Shown here one piece after another: positions 1 to 8,985 of a stretch of DNA of 64,000 nucleotides; the first letter of the stretch is position 1, and each line of letters starts with the position of its first letter. Source of the DNA: Thiolapillus brandeum (GTDB taxonomy: Bacteria; Pseudomonadota; Gammaproteobacteria; Chromatiales; Chromatiaceae). Made by a program: the position numbers and the translations under genes. The DNA lies in NCBI RefSeq assembly GCF_000828615.1, contig NZ_AP012273.1:806001-870000 (forward strand), in the 5' to 3' direction. The notes below the pieces were generated by a model, which worked only from the letters and a program-made list of their open reading frames with translations, had not been told where the DNA came from and searched no databases.

Positions 1-2
1 AT

Positions 3-734
3 CCCCTGGGGCATGGCCGGCTGGAATATTTTCTGCTGCGCCGCTCGGCGCCTTTTTGTCATCATATTTTCAGTGTCAACCGGGATAATGTCGCCGTGCT
101 GGGCGAAAGGGTGCGCTTTGTCGGCAACTTTGTTCCACAGTGGTTTTTTCCGCAGCCGGGAGAGGCCCGGCCGGAAAAGACCCACGATTTCCTGTTCGTC
201 GGGCGTTTTGCCCGTCAAAAGAATTTGCCGTTGTTCCTGCGCCTTCTGAAAAATCTCAGGGATACCCGGGGACGGCGCTGCACAGCCCTGTTGCTGGGGG
301 AGGGCGAGGAATGGGAAAGTATCCAGCGGCTTGTAAAGGAATGGGGCCTGCAGGGACAGGTCGACTTCTCGCCCTGGGTATCTCGTGAAAATCTGCCGCA
401 CTGTTACGACCGGGGCCGCTGTTTTGTCATCAGCAGCCTGCATGAGGGTTTTGCCACCACGCTTCTCGAAGCCCATGCCAGAGGCGTGCCCGCGCTGGTT
501 ACGCGCTCCTCGGGCTTTTGCGCGGAGTTTGTCGAGGAATACGGCCAGCCCACGGGCAGGGTGTTCGTACCGGAAGACGTTCATGATGAAGAGTTTCTGA
601 AAGCAGTGGAGCGGCTGCTGGATCGATCCCCGGATCTAGTCGGTGCCTGCATGGACAAGGCGCGACTGTTCGATGAAGACCGGGTGCTGGGTCCTATTGC
701 CGAGTGCCTGCGTTACACCAGTGGGACGGTCTGA
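3..734 (+). CDS. GT4 glycosyltransferase, 3' part (runs off left edge)
   Basis: The frame is open from base 3, so the N-terminal acceptor-binding half lies outside the window. The visible part is the nucleotide-sugar-binding Rossmann half of a GT-B retaining glycosyltransferase. It shows the strand FLFVGRFARQKNL, where such enzymes begin their C-terminal domain, and the E-x7-E signature in EGFATTLLEA. By family it should transfer a sugar from an NDP-sugar to a lipid-linked or growing polysaccharide on the cytoplasmic face of the membrane. The stop codon is immediately followed by the ATG of the next glycosyltransferase, so the two are probably co-transcribed. Sugar specificity cannot be read from the sequence. 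Confidence 0.85.
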   Translation, partial: PLGHGRLEYFLLRRSAPFCHHIFSVNRDNVAVLGERVRFVGNFVPQWFFPQPGEARPEKTHDFLFVGRFARQKNLPLFLRLLKNLRDTRGRRCTALLLGEGEEWESIQRLVKEWGLQGQVDFSPWVSRENLPHCYDRGRCFVISSLHEGFATTLLEAHARGVPALVTRSSGFCAEFVEEYGQPTGRVFVPEDVHDEEFLKAVERLLDRSPDLVGACMDKARLFDEDRVLGPIAECLRYTSGTV

Positions 735-1787
735 ATGAAACACGCTGTACATCTGATTCCCGCAGACGGCATTGGTGGCGTGGAAGTGGCTGCCCGGGCT
801 TTGCAGGCAGTCCGTCCCGACCGCTGCCATGTGTCGGTCCTGTTCGTGGCGGGTGGCCCGGCACAGACGGATTCCACTGCCAAATACCTTTCACCGGCGC
901 TGTCGGTCAATAATCCCCTGGCCTGGTGGCGGGCCTTACGCTACCTGTGGCGGCAGAAACCCGAAGTGCTGGTCTGTTCCCTTTGGCGTACAGTCCCTGT
1001 GGGACTGCTGATAAAACTGTTGCGGCCAAAGACCCGGTTGGTGTTCTTTTTGCACCTGTCCTCACATGCACACTTTGTAGACAAGCTACTGGATCTTCCC
1101 ATGCTGTTGGTGGCGGACGTTGTCTGGGCAGACAGTCAGGCCACGCTTGCTGCCCGCATGGGACGGCATAAAAAACCGGCGCGGGTGATTTCATTCATCA
1201 CCCATGCTGTTGAGCCCCCACCGAAAACCTGCCGCCTCGGGCCCCGGTTTGTTTTCTGGGGTCGGCTGAACCGGCAAAAGGGTCTGGATCGGGCCATTGG
1301 CCTGGTGGCTGCATTGGCTTCCCTGGATGTTGATGCCCGGTTCGAGATCTGGGGTCCGGATGATGGCGAAAAAAATGCCCTGGAACAGCAGGCGCAGCAA
1401 GCCGGATTGAAAGACCGGGTTGTTTTCAAAGGTGTAACGAGCCGTGAGGCCCTTCCAGCCTTGGCTGCCTCTCACTGTTTTTATCTGCAGCTCAGCCGCA
1501 CCGAGGGCATGGCAATGTCGGTCGTGGAGGCCATGCAACTGGGCCTGGTGCCGGTAGTGACCCCGGTGGGGGAAATGGCCCGGTATTGCCGTGACAATGA
1601 GAATGCAGTGGTGGTGAATGATGTCGAACACCCGGCTGCCTGCGCCAGGCAACTCCTGGCCTTGTTACAGGATGAGAATCACTACTTGCGTTTGAGCCGC
1701 AACGCGCGAAAAACCTGGGAGAAGCATCCCCTGTACCAGGATGATTTCTGTGCCGCCCTGGAGGAACTCATGGAGCACCGGGGCTGA
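735..1787 (+). CDS. GT4 family glycosyltransferase
   Basis: This 350-residue protein has the usual full length of a GT4 enzyme. The N-terminus reads HLIPADGIGGVEVAARAL, the glycine-rich opening of the acceptor domain. The middle contains FVFWGRLNRQKGLDRAI, the start of the donor-binding domain, and the C-terminal third carries the E-x7-E motif in SRTEGMAMSVVEAMQLG. It probably adds one sugar to a polysaccharide repeat unit. It starts with no gap after the upstream glycosyltransferase, and its TGA overlaps the ATG of the asparagine synthase by one base (TGATG), which indicates translational coupling in one operon. Donor and acceptor are unknown. Confidence 0.88.
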   Translation: MKHAVHLIPADGIGGVEVAARALQAVRPDRCHVSVLFVAGGPAQTDSTAKYLSPALSVNNPLAWWRALRYLWRQKPEVLVCSLWRTVPVGLLIKLLRPKTRLVFFLHLSSHAHFVDKLLDLPMLLVADVVWADSQATLAARMGRHKKPARVISFITHAVEPPPKTCRLGPRFVFWGRLNRQKGLDRAIGLVAALASLDVDARFEIWGPDDGEKNALEQQAQQAGLKDRVVFKGVTSREALPALAASHCFYLQLSRTEGMAMSVVEAMQLGLVPVVTPVGEMARYCRDNENAVVVNDVEHPAACARQLLALLQDENHYLRLSRNARKTWEKHPLYQDDFCAALEELMEHRG

Positions 1788-3784
1788 TGTGCGGCATCAC
1801 AGGATGGCTGGCGTCGGATATGCCGGGTGAGCTGGACCAGGTCATTCATGCCATGACCGATGCACTGGCCCATCGCGGCCCCGATGATAAGGGTGTCTGG
1901 TTCAATCCTGAACAGGGTGTCGCCCTGGGGCACCGGCGGTTGGCTGTGGTGGATCTTTCTCCCACCGGCCATCAGCCCATGCCATCCGCCTCGGGCCGCT
2001 ATGTCCTGGTATTCAACGGCGAGATTTACAATCACCAGGATCTTCGACGCCGGATCGGGAACGAAGGAGGGGTGGTTTCCCCTTGGCGGGGGCATTCGGA
2101 TACGGAATCCTTGTTGGCAGCAGTGGAACGCTGGGGATTGGAAGCGACCCTGCCGCGCCTCAGGGGCATGTTCGCCCTGGCGCTGTGGGATCGCAGGGAA
2201 CGGGAATTGTGCCTGGCCCGTGATCGCATGGGCGAGAAACCCCTCTATTATGGCTGGTGTGGAGGTGGGTTTGCTTTTGCTTCAGAGCTGAAAGCCTTGA
2301 AGCAAATTCCGGGTTTTTCAAACCCCGTGTCCCGGGATGTGTTGTGCCTGTATCTGCGCCATGCATATGTACCCGCGCCCTATTCCATTTATGAGGATAT
2401 CTACAAACTGGAGCCGGGCTGCATGCTGCGTATTCGTATCGATGCTTCGGTTTCTGCCCCCGTTCGGGTGCCTCAAGCACCTTGTCGGGAGAGCGGTTTT
2501 GAGATTGGCCGCTACTGGGCACTGAAAAAGCAGGTTGAGAGAGGGAAGACATCATCCCAAAAGAGCGAACAGGAATATGTGCATGACCTTGAAAGTGTAC
2601 TGATCCAGTCCATCAGCCTGCAATCCGTGGCCGATGTACCCCTTGGTGTATTCCTCTCTGGTGGCGTGGATTCATCGCTTATCACTGCCCTCATGCAGCG
2701 ACACGCGGATCAGCAGGTAAAGACTTTCACCATCGGATTCGAGGAACAAGGATATGATGAAGCCGTCTATGCCAGGGCGGTAGCGGAGTATTTGCAAACC
2801 GGGCATACCGAGCTCTATGTAAACGCCCGGCAGGCCAGGGAGGTTATACCGCGATTGCCGGATATCTATGATGAGCCCTTTGCGGACTCTTCCCAGATTC
2901 CCACCTTCCTGGTGGCGCAGATGGCCCGGCAGCATGTCACGGTGGCTCTGTCGGGGGACGGAGGAGACGAACTCTTTGGCGGTTACAACCGCTACCTGTG
3001 GGCGCCTGGGATATGGCGCAAGTTTTCATTGGCACCAGGATGGCTGCGGCGCAGGCTGGTCAGGGCCATGATCGGTGCGTCTCGCGGCATGGGAGAGGGG
3101 GGACGCCTGGGCCGGCTGTTGTCCCGGCGTATGCCCGTGGCAAGGTTTGGCGAAAAGCTGCAAAAGCTGGGGCAGGTGCTGGATGGAGTTGACGACCTGG
3201 ATGAACTGTACCTGAGCATGGTATCCACATGGCGGGATCCCGGGGTGTTGGTCATCGATGGCCACGAACCATCGACACTATTGTTACAAAAGGATGCCTG
3301 GCCTGAATTCGAGAGTGCCGAGCAACGCATGATGTACCTGGATGCCATGACTTACCTGCCGGATGATATTCTTTGTAAAGTGGACAGAGCGGCGATGGCG
3401 GTGAGCCTTGAGACCCGCGAGCCCTTCCTGGATTATCGCGTGGTGGAGGCGGCCTGGCGGCTGCCGTCGAATATGAAGATTCGAGATGGCCAGGGCAAGT
3501 GGGCCTTACGCCGGATATTGTATAAGCATGTGCCCAGGGAACTGATCGAAAGGCCCAAGCAGGGGTTCGGCATCCCCCTGGGGCAATGGTTGCGAGGGCC
3601 ACTGAGGGATTGGGCGGAAAGCCTCATCGGGGTTTCACGCCTCGAACGTGAAGGGTATTTTCGGGTGGAACCCTTGCGCCACACCTGGGAGGCCCACCTG
3701 GCAGGCAAGCGTAATCATGAGCATGCCTTGTGGCCGGTATTGATGTTTCAGGCCTGGCTGGACAGGCAAGAGGCTGGAGACTGA
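1787..3784 (+). CDS. asnB: Asparagine synthase (glutamine-hydrolysing), polysaccharide-locus type
   Basis: This 665-residue enzyme has two domains. The N-terminal class II glutaminase begins MCGITGW, with Cys2 as the expected nucleophile. The C-terminal synthetase domain has the ATP-pyrophosphatase loop SGGVDSS near residue 291. The canonical reaction makes asparagine from aspartate, glutamine and ATP. Copies inside exopolysaccharide loci are often thought to amidate a sugar acid or another carboxyl group, and that is an inference here. It overlaps the upstream glycosyltransferase by one base and sits 3 bases before the polymerase gene. The intact glutaminase Cys distinguishes it from lasso-peptide cyclases, which are degenerate relatives. 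Confidence 0.9.
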   Translation: MCGITGWLASDMPGELDQVIHAMTDALAHRGPDDKGVWFNPEQGVALGHRRLAVVDLSPTGHQPMPSASGRYVLVFNGEIYNHQDLRRRIGNEGGVVSPWRGHSDTESLLAAVERWGLEATLPRLRGMFALALWDRRERELCLARDRMGEKPLYYGWCGGGFAFASELKALKQIPGFSNPVSRDVLCLYLRHAYVPAPYSIYEDIYKLEPGCMLRIRIDASVSAPVRVPQAPCRESGFEIGRYWALKKQVERGKTSSQKSEQEYVHDLESVLIQSISLQSVADVPLGVFLSGGVDSSLITALMQRHADQQVKTFTIGFEEQGYDEAVYARAVAEYLQTGHTELYVNARQAREVIPRLPDIYDEPFADSSQIPTFLVAQMARQHVTVALSGDGGDELFGGYNRYLWAPGIWRKFSLAPGWLRRRLVRAMIGASRGMGEGGRLGRLLSRRMPVARFGEKLQKLGQVLDGVDDLDELYLSMVSTWRDPGVLVIDGHEPSTLLLQKDAWPEFESAEQRMMYLDAMTYLPDDILCKVDRAAMAVSLETREPFLDYRVVEAAWRLPSNMKIRDGQGKWALRRILYKHVPRELIERPKQGFGIPLGQWLRGPLRDWAESLIGVSRLEREGYFRVEPLRHTWEAHLAGKRNHEHALWPVLMFQAWLDRQEAGD

Positions 3785-3787
3785 ACC

Positions 3788-4828
3788 ATGTGGCCCTACT
3801 GGTTGATGTATTTCCTGCCTGCATTTCCTGCCCTTATGACGGGGCGCAGGCCCCGGCACCTCAATTGGCTGCCCTGGATACTGCTGGGGGCGGTGTTCGT
3901 CCTGCTGGTTGGTTACCGTTACCAGGTTGGGGGGGATTGGGGAACCTACCTCATCCACTATGACCGGGAAATCGGTGCTTCCCTTACGGATCCCATCACC
4001 AGCGGCGATCCCGGCTATGTCATGCTCAACCGGATCATGGTGCAGCTGGACTGGGACATCTATGGCGTAAACCTGGTCAGTGGCTTGATTTTCATCAGTG
4101 GCCTGATCGTTTTCTGCCGGGCCCAGTCCCGTCCCTGGTTGGCTTTTACCGTGGCGGTGCCCTACCTGGTGATTGTGGTGGCCATGGGGTACACCCGGCA
4201 GAGTGTGGCGCTGGGTTTCATTTTCTGGGCTTTGACCTATCTTGAGCGGGGCCGGTTTGTGCCCTACGTACTGTTCATAGTGGCCGCCACCCTGTTTCAC
4301 AAAACGGCCATCATCATGATTCCTCTTGGCATATTCCTTTACAGCAAAGGCTGGTTGCTGAGAATTATCGCGGTAGCGCTGATTGGTTATGGAATGTGGG
4401 ATGCATTGGTGGCACCGGAACAGGAAAAGTTGTGGAATACCTACGTGGAGCAGCAGATGCAGTCCGAAGGTGCCCGAATCCGTGTGCTGATGAATTTTGT
4501 GCCGGCGGTATTCCTGTTGCTTAATTGGAAACAGTGGAAGCGGATTTATCCGAATGCCCTGCTTTGGTTGTGGATGGCACTGGGTGCCATTGCCTGCGTA
4601 TTCCTGGTCGGTTTTGCTTCCACGGCCGTTGATCGTATTGCCTTGTACCTGACTCCTCTGCAGGTGGTGGTGTTTGCGCGCCTGCCATTCCTTGCCAGAA
4701 ACAGGATACGTCCCGGGACCATGGTGTTACTGCTGATACTGGGATACGCTGCTGTTTTGTTCGTATGGCTGAACTACGCAACTCACGCAGTTTATTGGTT
4801 GCCTTATCAGAATGCGTTGTTCAACTAG
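3788..4828 (+). CDS. EpsG/Wzy-like polysaccharide polymerase; 3' end abuts IS110
   Basis: The protein has 346 residues and is almost entirely hydrophobic, with about ten predicted membrane segments. It has the short polar motif VGYRYQVGGDWGTYL after the first segments and YTRQSVALGFIF in the middle, both typical of EpsG/O-antigen polymerase-like proteins. It should link repeat units at the periplasmic face of the inner membrane. It follows asnB by 3 bases. The stop codon TAG (4826-4828) lies inside the sequence shared with the second IS110 end at 8803, so the last residues and the stop may be supplied by the insertion. The loss, if any, is only a few residues because the length is normal for the family. 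Confidence 0.75.
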   Translation: MWPYWLMYFLPAFPALMTGRRPRHLNWLPWILLGAVFVLLVGYRYQVGGDWGTYLIHYDREIGASLTDPITSGDPGYVMLNRIMVQLDWDIYGVNLVSGLIFISGLIVFCRAQSRPWLAFTVAVPYLVIVVAMGYTRQSVALGFIFWALTYLERGRFVPYVLFIVAATLFHKTAIIMIPLGIFLYSKGWLLRIIAVALIGYGMWDALVAPEQEKLWNTYVEQQMQSEGARIRVLMNFVPAVFLLLNWKQWKRIYPNALLWLWMALGAIACVFLVGFASTAVDRIALYLTPLQVVVFARLPFLARNRIRPGTMVLLLILGYAAVLFVWLNYATHAVYWLPYQNALFN

Positions 4829-4852
4829 GAGCAACTGTGTTTTCAAGAAGCC

Positions 4853-5572
<720 letters not shown>

Positions 5573-5591
5573 TTACCAACAGGAGCAGATC

Positions 5592-5891
5592 ATGAACAAA
5601 CAACGCCGCAAGAACGAGTGGCAACGTCTGATTGAGGAGCAGGCAGCCAGCGGCCTGACCCAGAAGGCCTTCTGTGAACAAGCCGGTATAGCAGTGGCGA
5701 CCTTTGGCTATTGGAAGCGCAAGCTCCGGGCCGAAGGGGATAAGGCGGGTCTCGACGAGGTGGCGAGTACACGGCGTGTCTCACTGGACGACTGGATCGA
5801 GCTCTCGCCGCCGGTGACGGAGCCAGCGCCCGGGTGGCACATCGAACTCGATCTCGGCAACGGGCTCTGCCTGCGCCTGCACCAGGGATAG
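5592..5891 (+). CDS. tnpA: IS66 accessory protein TnpA
   Basis: This 99-residue protein has a helix-turn-helix-like N-terminus (SGLTQKAFCEQAGIAVATF, about residues 19-37) followed by YWKRKL, typical of the IS66 orf1 product. It is required with TnpB and TnpC for transposition in characterised IS66 elements. A good ribosome site (AGGAGCAG) precedes the ATG at 5592. Its stop precedes the tnpB ATG by two bases. Confidence 0.9.
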   Translation: MNKQRRKNEWQRLIEEQAASGLTQKAFCEQAGIAVATFGYWKRKLRAEGDKAGLDEVASTRRVSLDDWIELSPPVTEPAPGWHIELDLGNGLCLRLHQG

Positions 5892-5893
5892 CC

Positions 5894-6253
5894 ATGCTGT
5901 TGCCCGAGTCCGGTGTCCGGCTGTGGCTGTATGCACCACCGACGGACATGCGCAAGTCCTTCGATGGGCTCTCGGCCCTGGTACGGCAGAAGCTGGCCGA
6001 GGATCCGACCAGTGGCCCGCTGTTTGTCTTTATCAACCGCAAGCGCACCCAGCTGAAGGTGCTCTACTTCGAACAGGGCGGTTACTGCCTGTGGAGCAAG
6101 CGCCTGGAGCAAGGGCGCTTCCACTTCAATGCCCAGGGTGGCGACAAACAGGCGCTGAGCTGGACGGATCTGAAGCTGATTATCGAGGGTATCGATCTGC
6201 GGTCCGTGCGCCGCTTCAAGCGTTATCGATGTGGCCGAAAAGGGCGTGTCTAG
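5894..6253 (+). CDS. tnpB: IS66 accessory protein TnpB
   Basis: This 119-residue protein matches the IS66 orf2 (TnpB) family, with RLWLYAPPTDMRKSFDGLSA near the N-terminus and GPLFVFINRKRTQLKVLYF in the middle, followed by GGYCLWSKRLEQGRF. It is an accessory transposition protein. The ATG at 5894 was chosen because the family begins just before the WLY..P.DMR motif and because it sits 2 bases after the tnpA stop. A longer in-frame extension overlaps tnpA and is unlikely. Confidence 0.92.
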   Translation: MLLPESGVRLWLYAPPTDMRKSFDGLSALVRQKLAEDPTSGPLFVFINRKRTQLKVLYFEQGGYCLWSKRLEQGRFHFNAQGGDKQALSWTDLKLIIEGIDLRSVRRFKRYRCGRKGRV

Positions 6254-6267
6254 GTATAATATGCGTC

Positions 6268-7824
6268 ATGCAAGTAACGGATTGCACAGCAAAAAACACC
6301 ACTTCCACCGAAGCCGATCCTGCTGCTGTGATCCGCGCCCTTCAAGCTGAAGTCGCTTCCCTCCAACAGCAACTCGACTGGTTCAAAAGACAACTCTTTG
6401 GGCGCAAGTCCGAGAAGCGCATTATCGACAACCCGGACCAGCTCGACCTGGGCGCCCTGCTGGGTGATACCCCAGCTCCCACCGAGCCGGAACCCACTGA
6501 AGAGATCACCTATCGCCGTCGCAAGCGTAAGCAGCGGAACGCAGACGATGTCACCGACAGCGGCCTGCGCTTCGGCCCGGACGTACCCATTGAAGTCATC
6601 GAGCTCTCTGCGCCGCAACTCAATGGCCCGGAGGCCGATCAGTACGAGGTCATCGACACCAAGATCAGCCGCCGTCTGGCCCAGCGTCCCGGCAGCTACG
6701 TGGTGCTGGAGTACCGCCGCCCGGTGCTGCGGCACAAGCCCGGCCGCCACCTGATGGAAGTCCCGGCCCCCTCGGCGGTGTTCGAGGGCAGCCTGGCGGA
6801 CGTCAGCCTGCTGGCCGGCATCCTGGTGGACAAGTTCTGTTATCACCTGCCGTTGTATCGCCAGCACCAGCGCCTCAAGGATGCCGGGATCACCCTGAGC
6901 CGGTCCACCCTGACGAACTATGTGCAGCGCAGCATCGAACTGCTGGAACCTATCGTCGATGCCCAATGGCGGCACATCCTGCAAAGCCGGGTGCTGGCCA
7001 TGGACGAAACACCAATAAAAGCGGGGCGCAAGAAGAAAGGCCAGATGCAATCGACCTGGTACTGGCCGATCTATGGCGAGGACGACGAGCTCTGCTTCAC
7101 CTGGTCGAGCAGTCGCGGCAGCGCGCACATCGAACAACAGCTCAAGAGCTTCGCCGGCGTGCTGCTCAGCGACGGCTATGCCGCCTATGACCGCTATGCA
7201 AAGAACAAGCCACAGATCACCCAGGCTCAATGCTGGGCGCATACCCGGCGCTACTTCGAGCGGGCGCAAAAGAGCGATCCACTCGCCCAGGAGGCCCTGA
7301 CCCTGATCGGCGGTCTTTACCGGGTGGAGCAACAGATCCGGGAAAAAGGACTCGAAGGCCAGAAGAAACTGGACTACCGCAGCCGCCATGCCCTGCCGAT
7401 CTTCGAGGCCTTCTTCGCCTGGTGCCACCAGCAGCGCCAGCGCATGGACCTGGTCAACACCGATCCCCTGGCCAAGGCTCTGGTGTACGCCGACAACCAC
7501 CGGGAACAGCTGAAGATCTATCTCGGTGACCCGGAGGTGCCCATCGACACCAACCACCTGGAGCGGGCCCTGCGGGTGATCCCCATGGGACGCAAGAACT
7601 GGCTGTTCTGCTGGAGCGAGGTGGGGGCGAAGCACGTGGGCATCATCCAGAGCCTGCTCACCACTTGCCGGCTGCACAACGTGGATCCTTATACCTATCT
7701 GGTCGATGTGCTGCAGCGGGTAGCTCTGCATCCGGCCCGCGATGTCGAGGAACTGACGCCGCGTTGCTGGAAGGAACACTTCGCCGCCAACCCCCTGCGC
7801 TCGGATCTTGAACATGTCCATTGA
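6268..7824 (+). CDS. tnpC: IS66 transposase TnpC (DDE)
   Basis: The protein has 518 residues. An N-terminal leucine-zipper-like coiled coil (LQAEVASLQQQLDWFKRQLF) is followed by the FGRKSEK motif, a zinc-ribbon-like and helix-turn-helix region, and the DDE catalytic core. Catalytic acids are visible in LAMDETPIKAG, LLSDGYAAYDRY and NHLERALRVIPMGRKNWLF. It cuts and joins the element ends. The ATG at 6268 lies 14 bases after tnpB. Reading upstream of it in the same frame overlaps tnpB and does not resemble the family. Confidence 0.93.
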   Translation: MQVTDCTAKNTTSTEADPAAVIRALQAEVASLQQQLDWFKRQLFGRKSEKRIIDNPDQLDLGALLGDTPAPTEPEPTEEITYRRRKRKQRNADDVTDSGLRFGPDVPIEVIELSAPQLNGPEADQYEVIDTKISRRLAQRPGSYVVLEYRRPVLRHKPGRHLMEVPAPSAVFEGSLADVSLLAGILVDKFCYHLPLYRQHQRLKDAGITLSRSTLTNYVQRSIELLEPIVDAQWRHILQSRVLAMDETPIKAGRKKKGQMQSTWYWPIYGEDDELCFTWSSSRGSAHIEQQLKSFAGVLLSDGYAAYDRYAKNKPQITQAQCWAHTRRYFERAQKSDPLAQEALTLIGGLYRVEQQIREKGLEGQKKLDYRSRHALPIFEAFFAWCHQQRQRMDLVNTDPLAKALVYADNHREQLKIYLGDPEVPIDTNHLERALRVIPMGRKNWLFCWSEVGAKHVGIIQSLLTTCRLHNVDPYTYLVDVLQRVALHPARDVEELTPRCWKEHFAANPLRSDLEHVH

Positions 7825-8137
7825 TATCGACGGCCTGAGCTTCGAGGAGCTGCTGGAGCTCAACCAGCGCGTGGTGGCGCGCCTGAAGATGCTCGAATCG
7901 ATGCAGGCCCACATCGAGATGATGGCCTTCAACATCGGCCAGCGGGTCAGCTTCGAGCACGGCGGCGGTCGCCTGATGGGGACTCTGGTCAAATACAACC
8001 GCAAGACCGTCACCGTGGTCACTGACAACGGCCAGCGATGGAATATCCCGCCTCACCTGCTGGCGCCGGTGAAGGATGCCGGCACCGCTGAGCCGCAACA
8101 GCCGCCGACCGGCAAGAAGAAAAAGCGACTCAGATAA
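7814..8137 (+). CDS. Small fourth protein of the IS66 element, unknown function
   Basis: This 107-residue protein starts inside the 3' end of tnpC (overlap of 11 bases). An acidic helical N-terminus (FEELLELNQRVVARLKMLE) precedes a beta-rich centre (GQRVSFEHGGGRLMGTLVKY, then TVTVVTDNGQRWNIPP) that looks like an SH3/KOW-type barrel. A basic tail ends in KKKKRLR. Some IS66 elements carry an extra small gene at this position, and its role in transposition is not known to me. The basic tail suggests nucleic-acid contact. A TTG start at 7808 is an alternative. Confidence 0.75.
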   Translation: MSIDIDGLSFEELLELNQRVVARLKMLESMQAHIEMMAFNIGQRVSFEHGGGRLMGTLVKYNRKTVTVVTDNGQRWNIPPHLLAPVKDAGTAEPQQPPTGKKKKRLR

Positions 8138-8176
8138 TCCAGGTTGGCGCAATAGCGGTCTGGAATGGACGGTTAC

Positions 8177-8184
8177 ATTCGGTC
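8177..8184. repeat. 8-bp target site duplication of the IS66 element (right copy)
   Basis: ATTCGGTC directly follows the right IS66 end and is identical to 5502-5509. It encodes the last codons of the interrupted IS110 transposase N-terminal piece. Confidence 0.93.
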
Positions 8185-8478
8185 AGTCTTGGCGAGTAGG
8201 CCCAGGGCCCGGGCGAAGTCCCTGGCTCGTTTCGGATTGATTCTGGCTGTGGGAATGTCAGCGGCGCACAGGGCCTGCCAGAGGGACACTTCGTAGCCCC
8301 CTGAGGCTTCTACAACGACCAAATCAATAGTTCCGCTTTCATTCAGCCATTGGATCAGCTCAGCGATACCGGCAGGTGTATGTTGGAATTGTCGATATTG
8401 TTGTATTCCGTTGTGGAAAACATCCAGGTTGGACTTGCAAACATCGATACCAACTGCGATTCTTTCATTGAGGCTCAT
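8177..8478 (-). pseudogene. IS110 transposase, N-terminal part (split by IS66)
   Basis: This is the 5' third of the IS110 transposase, starting at 8478 with MSLNERIAVGIDVCKSN after a GGGAG ribosome site. It contains the first DEDD acidic motif (GIDVCKSNLDVF), the second (VVVEASGGYEVSLWQAL) and the beginning of the conserved AKTDR-IDA segment, whose second half is on the other side of the IS66 at 5501. The native protein would be 316 residues. The piece alone should be non-functional. Confidence 0.9.
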
Positions 8479-8802
8479 ATTCTGATCTCCCATTCTTGTG
8501 AGGATACGGGCTGTTAGCCCAGGCAACTGTTCGGGTTATGGTCAGAAGAGGGAGAGGCGATCCGTGCTCCTAACGGTGTGTTTCACCAAGGCTGTGTCGA
8601 TCTGCCTCTCCCGAGCCTCAACATACTACTTTTTGGACATACAAGTCTGTCGGGTTTGACCGTTTGAAGCGAAAATCACTGGGGGCGAATTAAATCAGTT
8701 TATTGAGCGAGGCGAATAGCAGGGCTATTTAACGAGTTCGATAAGCTGAGTTAATCGCCATCCAGGGATTTGTAGCCAAACAGCGTTAAATCCGACAGAC
8801 TC
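8479..8802 (-). ncRNA. Candidate bridge-RNA region of the IS110 element
   Basis: This noncoding leader of the IS110 element lies upstream of its transposase. IS110-group elements encode a structured guide (bridge) RNA in this position, transcribed in the same direction as the transposase. The sequence supports structure: GGGAGAGGC at 8550-8558 pairs with GCCTCTCCC at 8604-8612, GATC segments extend the stem, and an inner hairpin GGTG-TGTTT-CACC lies within it. The RNA identity and its ends are inference. The structure itself is visible. Confidence 0.5.
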
Positions 8803-8930
8803 CTAGGAGCAACTGTGTTTTCAAGAAGCCCTATTCTGCTTGGAGGACACGGTATGGTTCGCCACTTCGGAATACGGCGTTGATGATGATCAATAGCTTA
8901 CGCACTGCGGCAATCAGGCTGCCGAAAGGG
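8803..8930 (-). mobile_element. Remnant 3' end of a second, diverged IS110 copy
   Basis: This stretch repeats 4825-4950 in the same orientation with scattered substitutions. On the minus strand it encodes the last residues of an IS110 transposase ([20 protein letters not shown], then QAE and stop), against [16 protein letters not shown] in the larger copy. The rest of that copy is absent. It sits head-to-tail against the left (5') end of the interrupted IS110, so a right-end/left-end junction has formed. Similarity fades after about 8925. Confidence 0.85.
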
Positions 8931-8985
8931 TGTTTTTCAAAAGCTAGTGCTGGTTAATGCGTCGAAGTTCCGTAACAATCCCCCT

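Noticed and set aside
1787-3784. Asparagine synthase as a lasso-peptide cyclase for the small precursor
   Set aside because: The N-terminal glutaminase is intact (Cys2), the gene is 21 kb away and embedded among glycosyltransferases, and no B2-type leader protease is present.
6250-8028. 592-codon open frame on the minus strand across the IS66
   Set aside because: It is the mirror of tnpC, whose codon bias keeps the opposite strand open; it has no family signature and runs through both tnpC and the small fourth gene.
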